Shown piece after piece: positions 26,267-33,977 of a stretch of DNA of 64,000 bases (position 1 is the first letter of the stretch; every line of letters begins with the position of its first letter). The position numbers were made by a program, and so were the translations under genes. Origin of the DNA: Streptomyces noursei ATCC 11455 (lineage in GTDB: Bacteria; Actinomycetota; Actinomycetes; Streptomycetales; Streptomycetaceae); assembly GCF_001704275.1 (NCBI RefSeq), contig NZ_CP011533.1:682001-746000 (forward strand), in the 5' to 3' direction. The notes beneath the pieces are model-generated. The model did no database searches. It saw only the letters and a list, made by a program, of their open reading frames with translations, and had not been told where the DNA came from.

Positions 26267-27817
26267 TCAGGGACGCTTCGCGGGCGTGCGCACCGCGCCC
26301 TCTCCGCCGGCGAGCCGCCACTCGTGGTTGAGCGGACCGAGCGGAATGCTCCGCTCGAAGACGGGCGTGCCGAAGATGTCGAGGTGCGCCCGGAGCGCGC
26401 CGGACAGGTCCACTCCGCCGTACGCGGCCCACTTGCCGACGAGTGCGCCCGTGCCGTTCGAGGCGCCGGTGGCCGTGCCGTCGACCTCGGCGCGCAGGTA
26501 CGGGGCAAGGGTGCCGGTGATGCCGACGCTGCCGTAGAGGCCGACGCTGGCCTCCGCGCCGAGCGTGGCCTTCACGCGTCCGGCGGCCGTCGCGGTGGCG
26601 GTCACCGGGGTGCCGCGCAGGTCGGCGCGGGCTATGGGCGTCCAGCCCTTGGCCCGGCTGTACGAGCCGCCGACCCGGAAGTCGCCCTTCACGTCCTGCT
26701 TGACGTCGACGCTGACCTTTCCGTCCGCATCGACCTGGAGGTAGCAGGTGAGGTCGAGGTTGACCACGACCGGCACCACACCGACCTGGATGACGGGGTC
26801 GGCGTGCAACTTGGCGAACGGCACCCGCAGCGGCGCGCCGTCCGAAGTGGACGCCGCCGCCTGGCCCTTGAGCTCCCACTGCGAGGACCAGTCGCCCGCC
26901 AGGCTCACCGACGCGGTCCCCGGTGTGCCGGTGGTGTTGCCCTTGCCGTCGTAGGAGAACTCGACCTGGGGTGCGAGCTGGACGAAGCCCGAGGCCGAGG
27001 CGTCGACGGAACCGGCCCGCGTCTTGAGGGTGGGCAGCGCGGCGTTGACGTCCACCCGCAGGCTGCCCAGCGGCAGTTGCGCCCCCTCGGGCCCGAAGTG
27101 CAAGCTGCCGGTCTTCGCCCAGGAGACCGCCACCTTGGGGGCGAGCGGCTCGACCTTCACCGTGGCGGGGTCGACGGGCACCCGCCCGTTGGCCGTGGAA
27201 CCGCCCAGCAGCGCGCCCAGCGTCGCCGGCGCGGTCTTCACCTCGGTGCCCCGCGGGGTCGTACCGACGACTTCGGTGACCTTGGCCAAGGTTCCGTGCG
27301 GCGCGCCCGGAGCGGGTGCGCTGGCGAAGACGTCCCCGACGGCAACGGCGGCCGGGCGCTTGCCCGTTGAGTCCTTGCCCCCTTCGTGCCCCTGGCCTCC
27401 GTTGCCGCCCTTGTCGCCGCTGTCGCCGTGACCGCCCTTGTCGGGCCGGCCCTCCTTGCGCGCGTGGTCACCCTTGCCGGACTTGTCCTTCGACGGGGTG
27501 CCGACGGTCGGCCCGGCGAGGACGGCCCGGCCGCTGCGCCCGTCGAACTCGACGATCCGCAGTGCCGACTTCGCCGCGGGGCGGTGGCCCGCGGACGGCG
27601 TCGCGACGGCGCTGGGGGTGCCCGCCCCGGTGGGCGCCGGGGCGACGGCCAGTGGCGCGTCCGCGTCCGTGTCCTTGACATTGGACATCGATTCGTCGGC
27701 GCCGCTCTTCCCGGCGGCGGAGGTGCCGGACGAGGGCCCCGCCGCGCACCCGGTGACGACGAGCAGGGACGCGGCGGTCAGCGCCGGCAGAACGGCATAC
27801 CTCAGGGGATGACGCAC
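26267..27817 (-). CDS. Lipoprotein of unknown function with charged linker
   Basis: A 516-residue precursor from GTG 27817 with GAGG eight bases upstream. The signal peptide ends in a lipobox, SLLVVTGCAAG, so Cys near residue 23 should be lipidated. A Pro/Ala-rich region is followed by a His/Gly/Lys-rich low-complexity stretch near residues 105-160 (for example KGDHARKEGRPDKGG), which might bind metal. The C-terminal ~350 residues have alternating small and hydrophobic residues that look all-beta. No enzyme motif is seen and I do not recognise the family. A 16-base palindrome lies 67 bases upstream. Confidence 0.8.
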   Translation of the reverse strand: MRHPLRYAVLPALTAASLLVVTGCAAGPSSGTSAAGKSGADESMSNVKDTDADAPLAVAPAPTGAGTPSAVATPSAGHRPAAKSALRIVEFDGRSGRAVLAGPTVGTPSKDKSGKGDHARKEGRPDKGGHGDSGDKGGNGGQGHEGGKDSTGKRPAAVAVGDVFASAPAPGAPHGTLAKVTEVVGTTPRGTEVKTAPATLGALLGGSTANGRVPVDPATVKVEPLAPKVAVSWAKTGSLHFGPEGAQLPLGSLRVDVNAALPTLKTRAGSVDASASGFVQLAPQVEFSYDGKGNTTGTPGTASVSLAGDWSSQWELKGQAAASTSDGAPLRVPFAKLHADPVIQVGVVPVVVNLDLTCYLQVDADGKVSVDVKQDVKGDFRVGGSYSRAKGWTPIARADLRGTPVTATATAAGRVKATLGAEASVGLYGSVGITGTLAPYLRAEVDGTATGASNGTGALVGKWAAYGGVDLSGALRAHLDIFGTPVFERSIPLGPLNHEWRLAGGEGAVRTPAKRP

Positions 27818-27883
27818 AGTTGGTTCCTCAGGGGGCGTGATGTGGGGGCGGCCGTAGGGCGGAAGCACATCTCCGGCCGGACG

Positions 27884-27899
27884 ATTACCCATGGGTAAT
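27884..27899. promoter_or_regulatory. Perfect 16-base palindrome upstream of lipoprotein gene
   Basis: ATTACCCATGGGTAAT is an exact palindrome with eight-base arms, AT-rich at its ends. It is 67 bases from the lipoprotein start and 150 bases from the M55 peptidase stop, so it is a strong operator candidate for the lipoprotein gene. Confidence 0.65.
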
Positions 27900-28047
27900 G
27901 ATCGGCATGATCGTGCCATGCGCTACCGGCACGCAGCGCCGAATAGCGGGCCACATGGTGATGATCTGGATCACATCAGGGAGGAACTACGGCAATTCCC
28001 CGCCAGTGCCTGGCCGGTTCACTTCGCCGCGGCGTCACTCCACGGTG

Positions 28048-28872
28048 TCACTCCGCGATGCCCCGGGTGAGCAGGACGGCGGTGACGAACCTGCGGTAGA
28101 GCCGGATCGGGTCCTCGTCCGTCGTGCGGACGGTCACGGCGTCGGCGCGTTCGATGCCGTTGATCCACGTCGCCATCTCGGCGAGATCGGGGTTGCGGAA
28201 GCGCACGCTGAGCGTGGCCGGCAGGGCGATACGCGGCGGTGTGGCCCGCGGCAGGTCACGCACCGCTGCTTCCGCGGCCTGGTGGATCAGTTCGCGAGCG
28301 GTGGTGGGGTGCAGGCTGTCCGCGGCGAAGCGGCTCACCGACGACTTGACCACGGCGCTGCGGATGCCCGGGCAGAACGGCTCGATCTCGGCGGCCGTCG
28401 TGTCGTCCCCGGTGATCAGCACGACCGGCACGCCATGCCCCAGCGCCACCAGCGCATTGATCCCGCTCTCCCCCGCGGTGACGCCGTTGAGCAGCACCTC
28501 GCTGATGGCCTGGGGATTGTAGGTGTGCGAGAGGGCCGCCGGCGCGCCCGCCATGGAGCCGTGGTACGAGACGAAGAAGACGCCGTCGAACGAGGCGTCC
28601 AGGCCCTGCATCATGTACAGGGGCTTGTGCCGTCCGGACAGGTAACGCGCCCGGCCCGCAAGGGCGTCGGGGCGCAGGTTCGCCATCTTCGAGTGCGAGT
28701 CGTTGACCAGGAACTCGGTCGCGCCGCCCGCCATCGCCCCCTCGATGGCGGCGTTGACCTCCTCTTGCAGCAGGCCCCGGTAGTAGGCGTACTCGGGCTC
28801 CGTGGGCCGGCACTGCGACCAGTCGACGACCCCCGCGGTGCCCTCCATGTCGGACGAGACGAAGACCTTCAC
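28048..28872 (-). CDS. M55 family metallopeptidase, DppA-like D-aminopeptidase
   Basis: A 274-residue protein from GTG 28872 with GGAG six bases upstream. VFVSSDMEGTAGVV supplies the D-x-E zinc ligands, and NDSHSKM and YHGSMAG supply His ligands. Such peptidases form decameric rings and release D-amino acids, often in peptidoglycan or dipeptide use. It is leftward and lies upstream of the lipoprotein gene with 230 bases between, so probably a separate unit. Confidence 0.9.
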   Translation of the reverse strand: MKVFVSSDMEGTAGVVDWSQCRPTEPEYAYYRGLLQEEVNAAIEGAMAGGATEFLVNDSHSKMANLRPDALAGRARYLSGRHKPLYMMQGLDASFDGVFFVSYHGSMAGAPAALSHTYNPQAISEVLLNGVTAGESGINALVALGHGVPVVLITGDDTTAAEIEPFCPGIRSAVVKSSVSRFAADSLHPTTARELIHQAAEAAVRDLPRATPPRIALPATLSVRFRNPDLAEMATWINGIERADAVTVRTTDEDPIRLYRRFVTAVLLTRGIAE

Positions 28873-28931
28873 CACCGGCTCCAGGTATGAGGTGTTGTCC
28901 TTCGACCTACCCCGCTGGCGCCGTGCGTACC

Positions 28932-28994
28932 GTCGAGGGCGTGGAACGCGCCGAGAGCGCGTCGAGGACGCGTCGAGAGCGCGTCGAGGGGCGT
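28932..28994. repeat. Short direct repeats of GCGTCGAG
   Basis: The octamer GCGTCGAG recurs three times at ~11-base spacing, with related CGTCGAGGGCGTG sequence on either side. It separates the M55 gene from the truncated molybdoenzyme fragment and may mark the deletion point. Confidence 0.5.
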
Positions 28995-29052
28995 GACCGA
29001 CCGACACTCGTCCTCCCGGTAGGAGCACCGCAGGCCGGCCCACGGATCGGCA

Positions 29053-29233
29053 TCGTCGTCGTGGGGAGGGCGGCGATCTCGTCCAACGTCCAGGCGTATG
29101 TGGTGCCGCTCGCGGTGGCCCCGAAGACCTGGAGTCTCCAGGTGTCCTGACGAAACCCGGGGACCGGACCGTAGTGCGAGACGGGCCAGCCCTTGACCCT
29201 TCGCTGCCCTGGGGGGAGCGGTTCGGTCCCCAC
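29053..29233 (-). pseudogene. N-terminal remnant of a sulfite-oxidase-like molybdoenzyme
   Basis: From GTG 29233 about 60 residues resemble the start of a YedY/sulfite-oxidase-like protein: LPPGQRRVKGWPVSHYGP, then WRLQVFGATASG and WTLDEIAALPTTT. After that the translation becomes Arg/Ser-rich and unrelated, and no molybdopterin-binding Cys or remainder follows. The rest of the gene has been lost, apparently at the repeat tract near 28994. Confidence 0.65.
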
Positions 29234-29398
29234 GACGACGCACCTCAGCTTCGTTCACTGTGACGCCGCTTCGGCATGTGCCAGCCTGAAGCGGCGATCA
29301 CCCTCGCAGATATGAGCCATTGTGGCAGGTTTGCCTGACCGGTGGTCATCTTGTGCCGTCCGCACCACCGGGACGCCGTACCGGGGACCGGTCCGCTG

Positions 29399-32203
29399 TC
29401 AGCCGAAGCTCTTGCCGTGCAGCTGGATGCGGGAGGTGATGCCGAGCTTGGGGAAGAGTTTGTACAGGTGGTAACCGACGGTGCGGGGGCTGAGGAAGAG
29501 TCGGGCGGCGATGTCCCGGTTGCTCATGCCCTGGGCGGCCAGCCGGGCTATCTCAAGCTCCCGTGAAGTGAGCCGACCGGCTTCGGCAGACGGCTCGGGG
29601 GCCGGCTGGTCCGGGGCACGGTCGCCGGCGGCGCGCAGCTCCTGACGGGCCAACTCCACCCAGGGACGGGCGCCGAGCATGCGCAGATACGTCTCGGCCT
29701 GGTGCAGGTGGTCCCGGGCCGACTTGATGCGGCGGTTGCGGCGCAGCCACTCGCCGTAGAGAAGGTGCGTCCGGCCGGTGTCGAACGTCGAGGGATGGGG
29801 GGCCTCCAGGGCTTCGGTGAACAGGTCGTCGGCGTCCTCGCTCGATGCGAGCAGCGCCCGGCACCGGAGCCACATGGCGTGCAGGTGCGGGAGGTGGGCG
29901 GGCGCGGCCCGTTCCTCGAAGCGGTGCAGCGCCGCCCGGGCCTGCGCCGGCTCCCCGGCCCGCACCGCCGCCTCGACCAGGTCCGGCAGCACCAGCCAGC
30001 CCACCATGAAGTGCTCGGCGGGTGCGCCCGGGGCGGCCACCTCGCCCAGCAGCCGGGCGGCTCGGTCCGGTTGGCCCTCGGCGAGGGCCTGGAGTCCCAG
30101 CGCCCATCGGGCCAGTGCGATGGCGGAGGTGATGCGGCGCGGGACCGACAGCGTCAGGGACTCCTCGGCCAGGGCGCGGCAGCGGTCACCGTCCCCGCGG
30201 GCCGCGGCGGCCCAGGCCAGCATCGCCCGCAGATGGCTGGCGGCGCCGAGTTGGCCGGTGTCGTCGGCGAGGGTGAGTGCCTCGCCGGCGTGGGACACCG
30301 CCGCGGGCCACTGGCCGGTGACCAGTTGCAGCGCCACCAGCGGGGCGAGCGACATCGGCAGCGCACCGACGGCGCCGACCTTGCGCAGCTCGTCGACCGT
30401 GCGCTGGTGGGCGTCCAGCATCTCCTCGGTGGTCCCGGTCAGGTAGGGGAGGAACACCGGCGGCCAGATCCAGGGCCTGGGGTGTACGGGGGACAGCCAG
30501 GACATCCGGGTGGCCGGAACGTCCGGGGGGCACGGGTGGGCCGTTGCGCTGCTGCCGGGGGCGAGGCTGCCCAGGTAGTGGAAGTGGCGGGAGAACCGGT
30601 GGGCGGTGGCGGCCCGGTCGTCGTTCGCGGGGGCCGGCCCGTCCGCGTCGCCGGCCGTGGCACCGTCACCGGAATCGGCCGCCCCGGGGTGCAGGCGGCC
30701 GATCAGGTCGCCGATCTCCGTCAGCCGCGCCGGGGCACCCGCCACCCAGGCCGAGCGGGCCGCCATCACCAGCAGCTCCCCCGCCAACTCCGGGTCCGAC
30801 TCCCCCACCAGTCGGGCGCCGTCCAACAACATCCGGCAGGCCACGGCCGGATCGCTGCTGGCGTGGGTGATGGCGCCGCGCATCCGGGCGGCGCGCGCCC
30901 GCAGCGCCGGGTCGTCCGTCAGCGTCTCGGCGCGGTCCAGCAGCGCCTCGGCCTCGGATGTCCGTGCCGCCGTCCACGCGCACTCGGCCGCGTCCACCAA
31001 CCACCGGGCCCGGCGGCGACGGTCGGAGGCCAGCGCGGCGGCACGGCACAGCATCTGGGTCGCGGTGGCCACCCCGCCGGTGCGCCGGGTGCGTTCGGCG
31101 AGTGCGGCCAGCAGCTCGGCGACGGTGTCGTCGGTACCTACCGCGGCCGCCGCCGCGTGCCAGACGTACCGGTCGTCCTGACGCCCGACGGCGTCGGCCA
31201 GCGCCAGGTGGGCGGCGCGCCGGTCGTTGAGCGGGGCGCCCTGGTAGAGCGCGGAGCGGACCAGGGGGTGCCGGAACCGCACCTGCTGCTGGTCCAGGTG
31301 GACCAGCCCCTGGGAGGCGGCGGCGCTCAGCACCTCCATGGCCGCCTCGGTGTCGCCGGCGGCGCCGAGGACGGTGCCGAGGTCGCCCGCGCTCTCCGCC
31401 GCGGCGAGCAGCAGCACCCGGTGGTGGTCGGCCGGCAGGCTCAGCGCGCGGTGCCGGAAGATCTGGTGCAACCGCTCGCTGAGCGGCAGGTGTTCGGGCA
31501 GCGGGGCGCTGCCGTCGACATGCTCGGGGCGCAGCGTGGTGGGCAGTTCCATGAGGGCCAGCGGGTTGCCGTCGGCCTCGCGCAGCAGTCGTTCGCGGAC
31601 GGTGGGGGCGGCCTGCGGCAGGTGCCGGGCCAGCAGGTCCGACGCCTCCCGCTGGGTCAGCGGTGCCACCCGCAGGGTGCGGAGGCCGGGTGCGGGGAAG
31701 GGGCGGGAGCCGTCCCGGACCGCGAAGACCAGGGCCGCGCTCTCCCGCTCCATCCGCCGGGCGACGAAGGTCAACGCGTCCGCGGTCGCCGCGTCCAGCC
31801 AGTGGGCGTCGTCCACGACGAGCAGCAGCGGCACGTCCTCGGAGGCGTCGGAGAGCAGGGTCAACACGGCCAGGGCCACCAGGAACGGATCGGCGAAGGC
31901 GGTGGCCAATCCGAGCGCGCCGTGCAGCGCGGCGGCTTGCGGCTCGGGCAGCCGTGTCACGTACGGCATCAGGGGTAACAGCAGTTGGTGCAGTGCGGCG
32001 AACGGCAGCTCCACCTCACCTTCCACGCCCACCGCGCGGAGCACCCGCACGTCCGGCTCGGCCCGTTGCACCACGTCCGCCAGGAGCGCGCTCTTGCCGA
32101 TCCCCGCGGGTCCGCGCAGCACCAGCGTGCCGCTGTTCCCCTTGCGCGCGTCGTCGAGGAGCCTGCCCAGTTCGTCCCGCTCCAGCTCTCTCCCGACCAG
32201 CAT
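29399..32203 (-). CDS. LAL-family LuxR-type transcriptional activator with AAA ATPase
   Basis: A 934-residue regulator from ATG 32203 with AAGGA nine bases upstream. Residues ~1-250 are an ATPase module: Walker A GPAGIGKSALL near residue 31 and Walker B LLLVVDDAHWLD near 120. A long TPR-like helical middle follows. The last ~65 residues are a LuxR helix-turn-helix (LTSRELEIARLAAQGMSN, then IAARLFLSPRTVGYHLYKLF). LAL proteins commonly control secondary-metabolite clusters. It is divergent from the RiPP-like locus starting at 32453, which makes it the candidate pathway activator. Confidence 0.94.
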   Translation of the reverse strand: MLVGRELERDELGRLLDDARKGNSGTLVLRGPAGIGKSALLADVVQRAEPDVRVLRAVGVEGEVELPFAALHQLLLPLMPYVTRLPEPQAAALHGALGLATAFADPFLVALAVLTLLSDASEDVPLLLVVDDAHWLDAATADALTFVARRMERESAALVFAVRDGSRPFPAPGLRTLRVAPLTQREASDLLARHLPQAAPTVRERLLREADGNPLALMELPTTLRPEHVDGSAPLPEHLPLSERLHQIFRHRALSLPADHHRVLLLAAAESAGDLGTVLGAAGDTEAAMEVLSAAASQGLVHLDQQQVRFRHPLVRSALYQGAPLNDRRAAHLALADAVGRQDDRYVWHAAAAAVGTDDTVAELLAALAERTRRTGGVATATQMLCRAAALASDRRRRARWLVDAAECAWTAARTSEAEALLDRAETLTDDPALRARAARMRGAITHASSDPAVACRMLLDGARLVGESDPELAGELLVMAARSAWVAGAPARLTEIGDLIGRLHPGAADSGDGATAGDADGPAPANDDRAATAHRFSRHFHYLGSLAPGSSATAHPCPPDVPATRMSWLSPVHPRPWIWPPVFLPYLTGTTEEMLDAHQRTVDELRKVGAVGALPMSLAPLVALQLVTGQWPAAVSHAGEALTLADDTGQLGAASHLRAMLAWAAAARGDGDRCRALAEESLTLSVPRRITSAIALARWALGLQALAEGQPDRAARLLGEVAAPGAPAEHFMVGWLVLPDLVEAAVRAGEPAQARAALHRFEERAAPAHLPHLHAMWLRCRALLASSEDADDLFTEALEAPHPSTFDTGRTHLLYGEWLRRNRRIKSARDHLHQAETYLRMLGARPWVELARQELRAAGDRAPDQPAPEPSAEAGRLTSRELEIARLAAQGMSNRDIAARLFLSPRTVGYHLYKLFPKLGITSRIQLHGKSFG

Positions 32204-32452
32204 CCAACAGTGTCCTTTCTCCCTGGGGTCCCCCGTCGCATGACGGGTGTGTATAGCGGTGGGTTGCGTCTGGCCGAAGGTGACTAGCCGCTGGTCACGG
32301 CCGGTTTTCGGGGGTCGGGGTGGGGCGCGGCCCAGTCGGCGGGCAGGTCGTTCGACAGATGCCGGCGGAACGGCGAGCCGAACAGAATGACGGCATGTAA
32401 CCACCGCACCAGAAGGGGGCGTCACCGAGTGCCTCCATAGCGAGGAGCAGTC

Positions 32453-33582
32453 ATGCAGTTCGGAGTGTCCTTCCTCCCTGACTGCCGCGAAGAGTGGAAG
32501 TCGGCGGCGGAGTACTTCTCCGACGCGTTGGCGCTCTGCACACTCGCGGAGTCGGCCGGATTCGTCTCGGTCAAGATGACCGAGCACTGCCCGACCGACT
32601 ACGGCGGCTACTGCCCGAGCCCCCTGTCCTTCCTCAGCGCGGTCGCGGCCCGCACCACACGGATGCGGCTGATCACCGACGCTCTCCTGCCCGCCTTCCA
32701 CCACCCCGTGCGACGTGCCGCCGAGATCGCCACGGTGGACGCGATCAGCGGCGGCCGGCTGGAGGTGGGTTTCGCCCGAGCCTACCTGCCCCAGGAGTTC
32801 GAGACGTTCGGGTCGTCCCTGGACGAGTCCACCGCGCGCTATCAGGACACCATCCGGGCGGTGCTGCGTCTGTGGACCGAGCGGCGGATCGACGAGAAGA
32901 CGCCATTTTTCTCCCACCGACAGGCCACCGGACGCCCGTCCCCCGTGCAGCGTCCGCACCCGCCGGTGGGGGGCGGCGCCACCAGTCGGGCGCCGGACGG
33001 TTTCCCGTGGCTGGGCGGCAACGGCTGCGGACTGCCGACGCCCCCTCGCTCGAACCGCCGGCGCGCATGCGGCCGTTGGTGGACCGCTACCGCGACGCCG
33101 CGACCGCCGCGGGGCACACGCCGCGGATCGCCATCACCCTGCCGCTGGCCGTCGCCGACACCGACACGGAGGCGGAGCACCTGGCCGACCGGCACATCGC
33201 GCGCCATCTGGAGGTGTGGCGGGAGGCCGTGGAGTCCTGGAACGAGCACGAGTCCGACGAGTACCCCGACTTCGGCCGAAAACTGGCGGGAATCGGACCC
33301 GAGCACATCCGGGACGGCAACGCAGCGATCGTCGGCTCCCCCGCCACCGTCGCCACGCGCATCCTCCGTCTGGTGCGCGACTTCGGCGGAGTGGACCAGA
33401 TCCTGTGGCAGGTCGACATCGGCGCGATGCCGCCGGCGCAGGCGCACCGCTCGATCGAGCTGTTCCGCGACGCGGTGGTGCCCCTGCGGGGAGAAGGCCG
33501 CGGCCTCCCGCGCCGGGGTCCCCTTCCAGGCCGCCGCCGGCTGACCGAACGGTGCCGCATCCCCACAGGCTCCCGGTCCTGA
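32453..33582 (+). pseudogene. Luciferase-like (LLM class) flavin-dependent oxidoreductase, frameshifted
   Basis: From ATG 32453 the first ~190 residues read as an LLM-class flavin oxidoreductase (MQFGVSFLPDC, VSVKMTEHCPTDYGGY, ISGGRLEVGFARAYLP). Family homology then moves to the +2 frame: after GLPTP near 33036 the other frame continues with MRPLVDRYRDAATAAGHTP and RHLEVWREAVESWNEHES to a stop at 33582. A one-base indel near 33030-33045 explains this. The gene is either broken or the base call is wrong. It has a good position for an operon with the precursor peptide 55 bases downstream. The enzyme would oxidise a bound substrate using reduced flavin. Confidence 0.75.
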
Positions 33583-33637
33583 CGGGACCGGAGGAGTCAG
33601 AGCCCACCAGAAAGTCCTTTCAAGGAGGCGAAGACCG

Positions 33638-33817
33638 ATGTCCCCCGCTGCTGTCCTCAGCCTGGACCTCGAAGGGGTCGAGGCCGCGGACTTCGAGGTC
33701 GTCGAGGCCAACGAGTACTCCTCGGCCTTGATGCCCGCCATCGGACCCCTGCCCGGCGGCACCGACGGCCGACTCCGGGTGCGCAGGGACGACAACGGGC
33801 CCGGCAACTACCGCTGA
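33638..33817 (+). CDS. RiPP-precursor-like peptide, 59 residues
   Basis: ATG 33638 has a textbook AAGGAGG nine bases upstream. The peptide has an acidic leader-like first half (LDLEGVEAADFEVVEAN, residues ~9-25) and a Gly/Pro/Arg/Asn-rich second half after SSALMPAIGP, ending DDNGPGNYR. There is no Cys and only one Thr and two nearby Ser in the second half. Position between a flavin oxidoreductase and a leader-binding F-type protein is the main argument. The leader pattern resembles TOMM and thiopeptide precursors (D/E-rich, with E/D-F-E-V). Cleavage site and modified residues are unknown. Confidence 0.7.
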   Translation: MSPAAVLSLDLEGVEAADFEVVEANEYSSALMPAIGPLPGGTDGRLRVRRDDNGPGNYR

Positions 33818-33977
33818 TACCGATGCCCCGGTCGCCGCACCCGACAGGCGACCGAGGTGGTGGGGCGCCCGCGCCGAGCGGCGGGGCACGGTCACCACCG
33901 ACGGGCACGGACGAATCGACCCACTTTCCCGAAACGACGTCGAGGCCATGGAAGAAAAACGTCGAACACGACGAGCC

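Noticed and set aside
29702..31978. A 758-codon plus-strand frame opposite the LAL regulator
   Set aside because: The LAL gene has complete Walker and LuxR motifs on the minus strand; the plus frame is compositional shadow.
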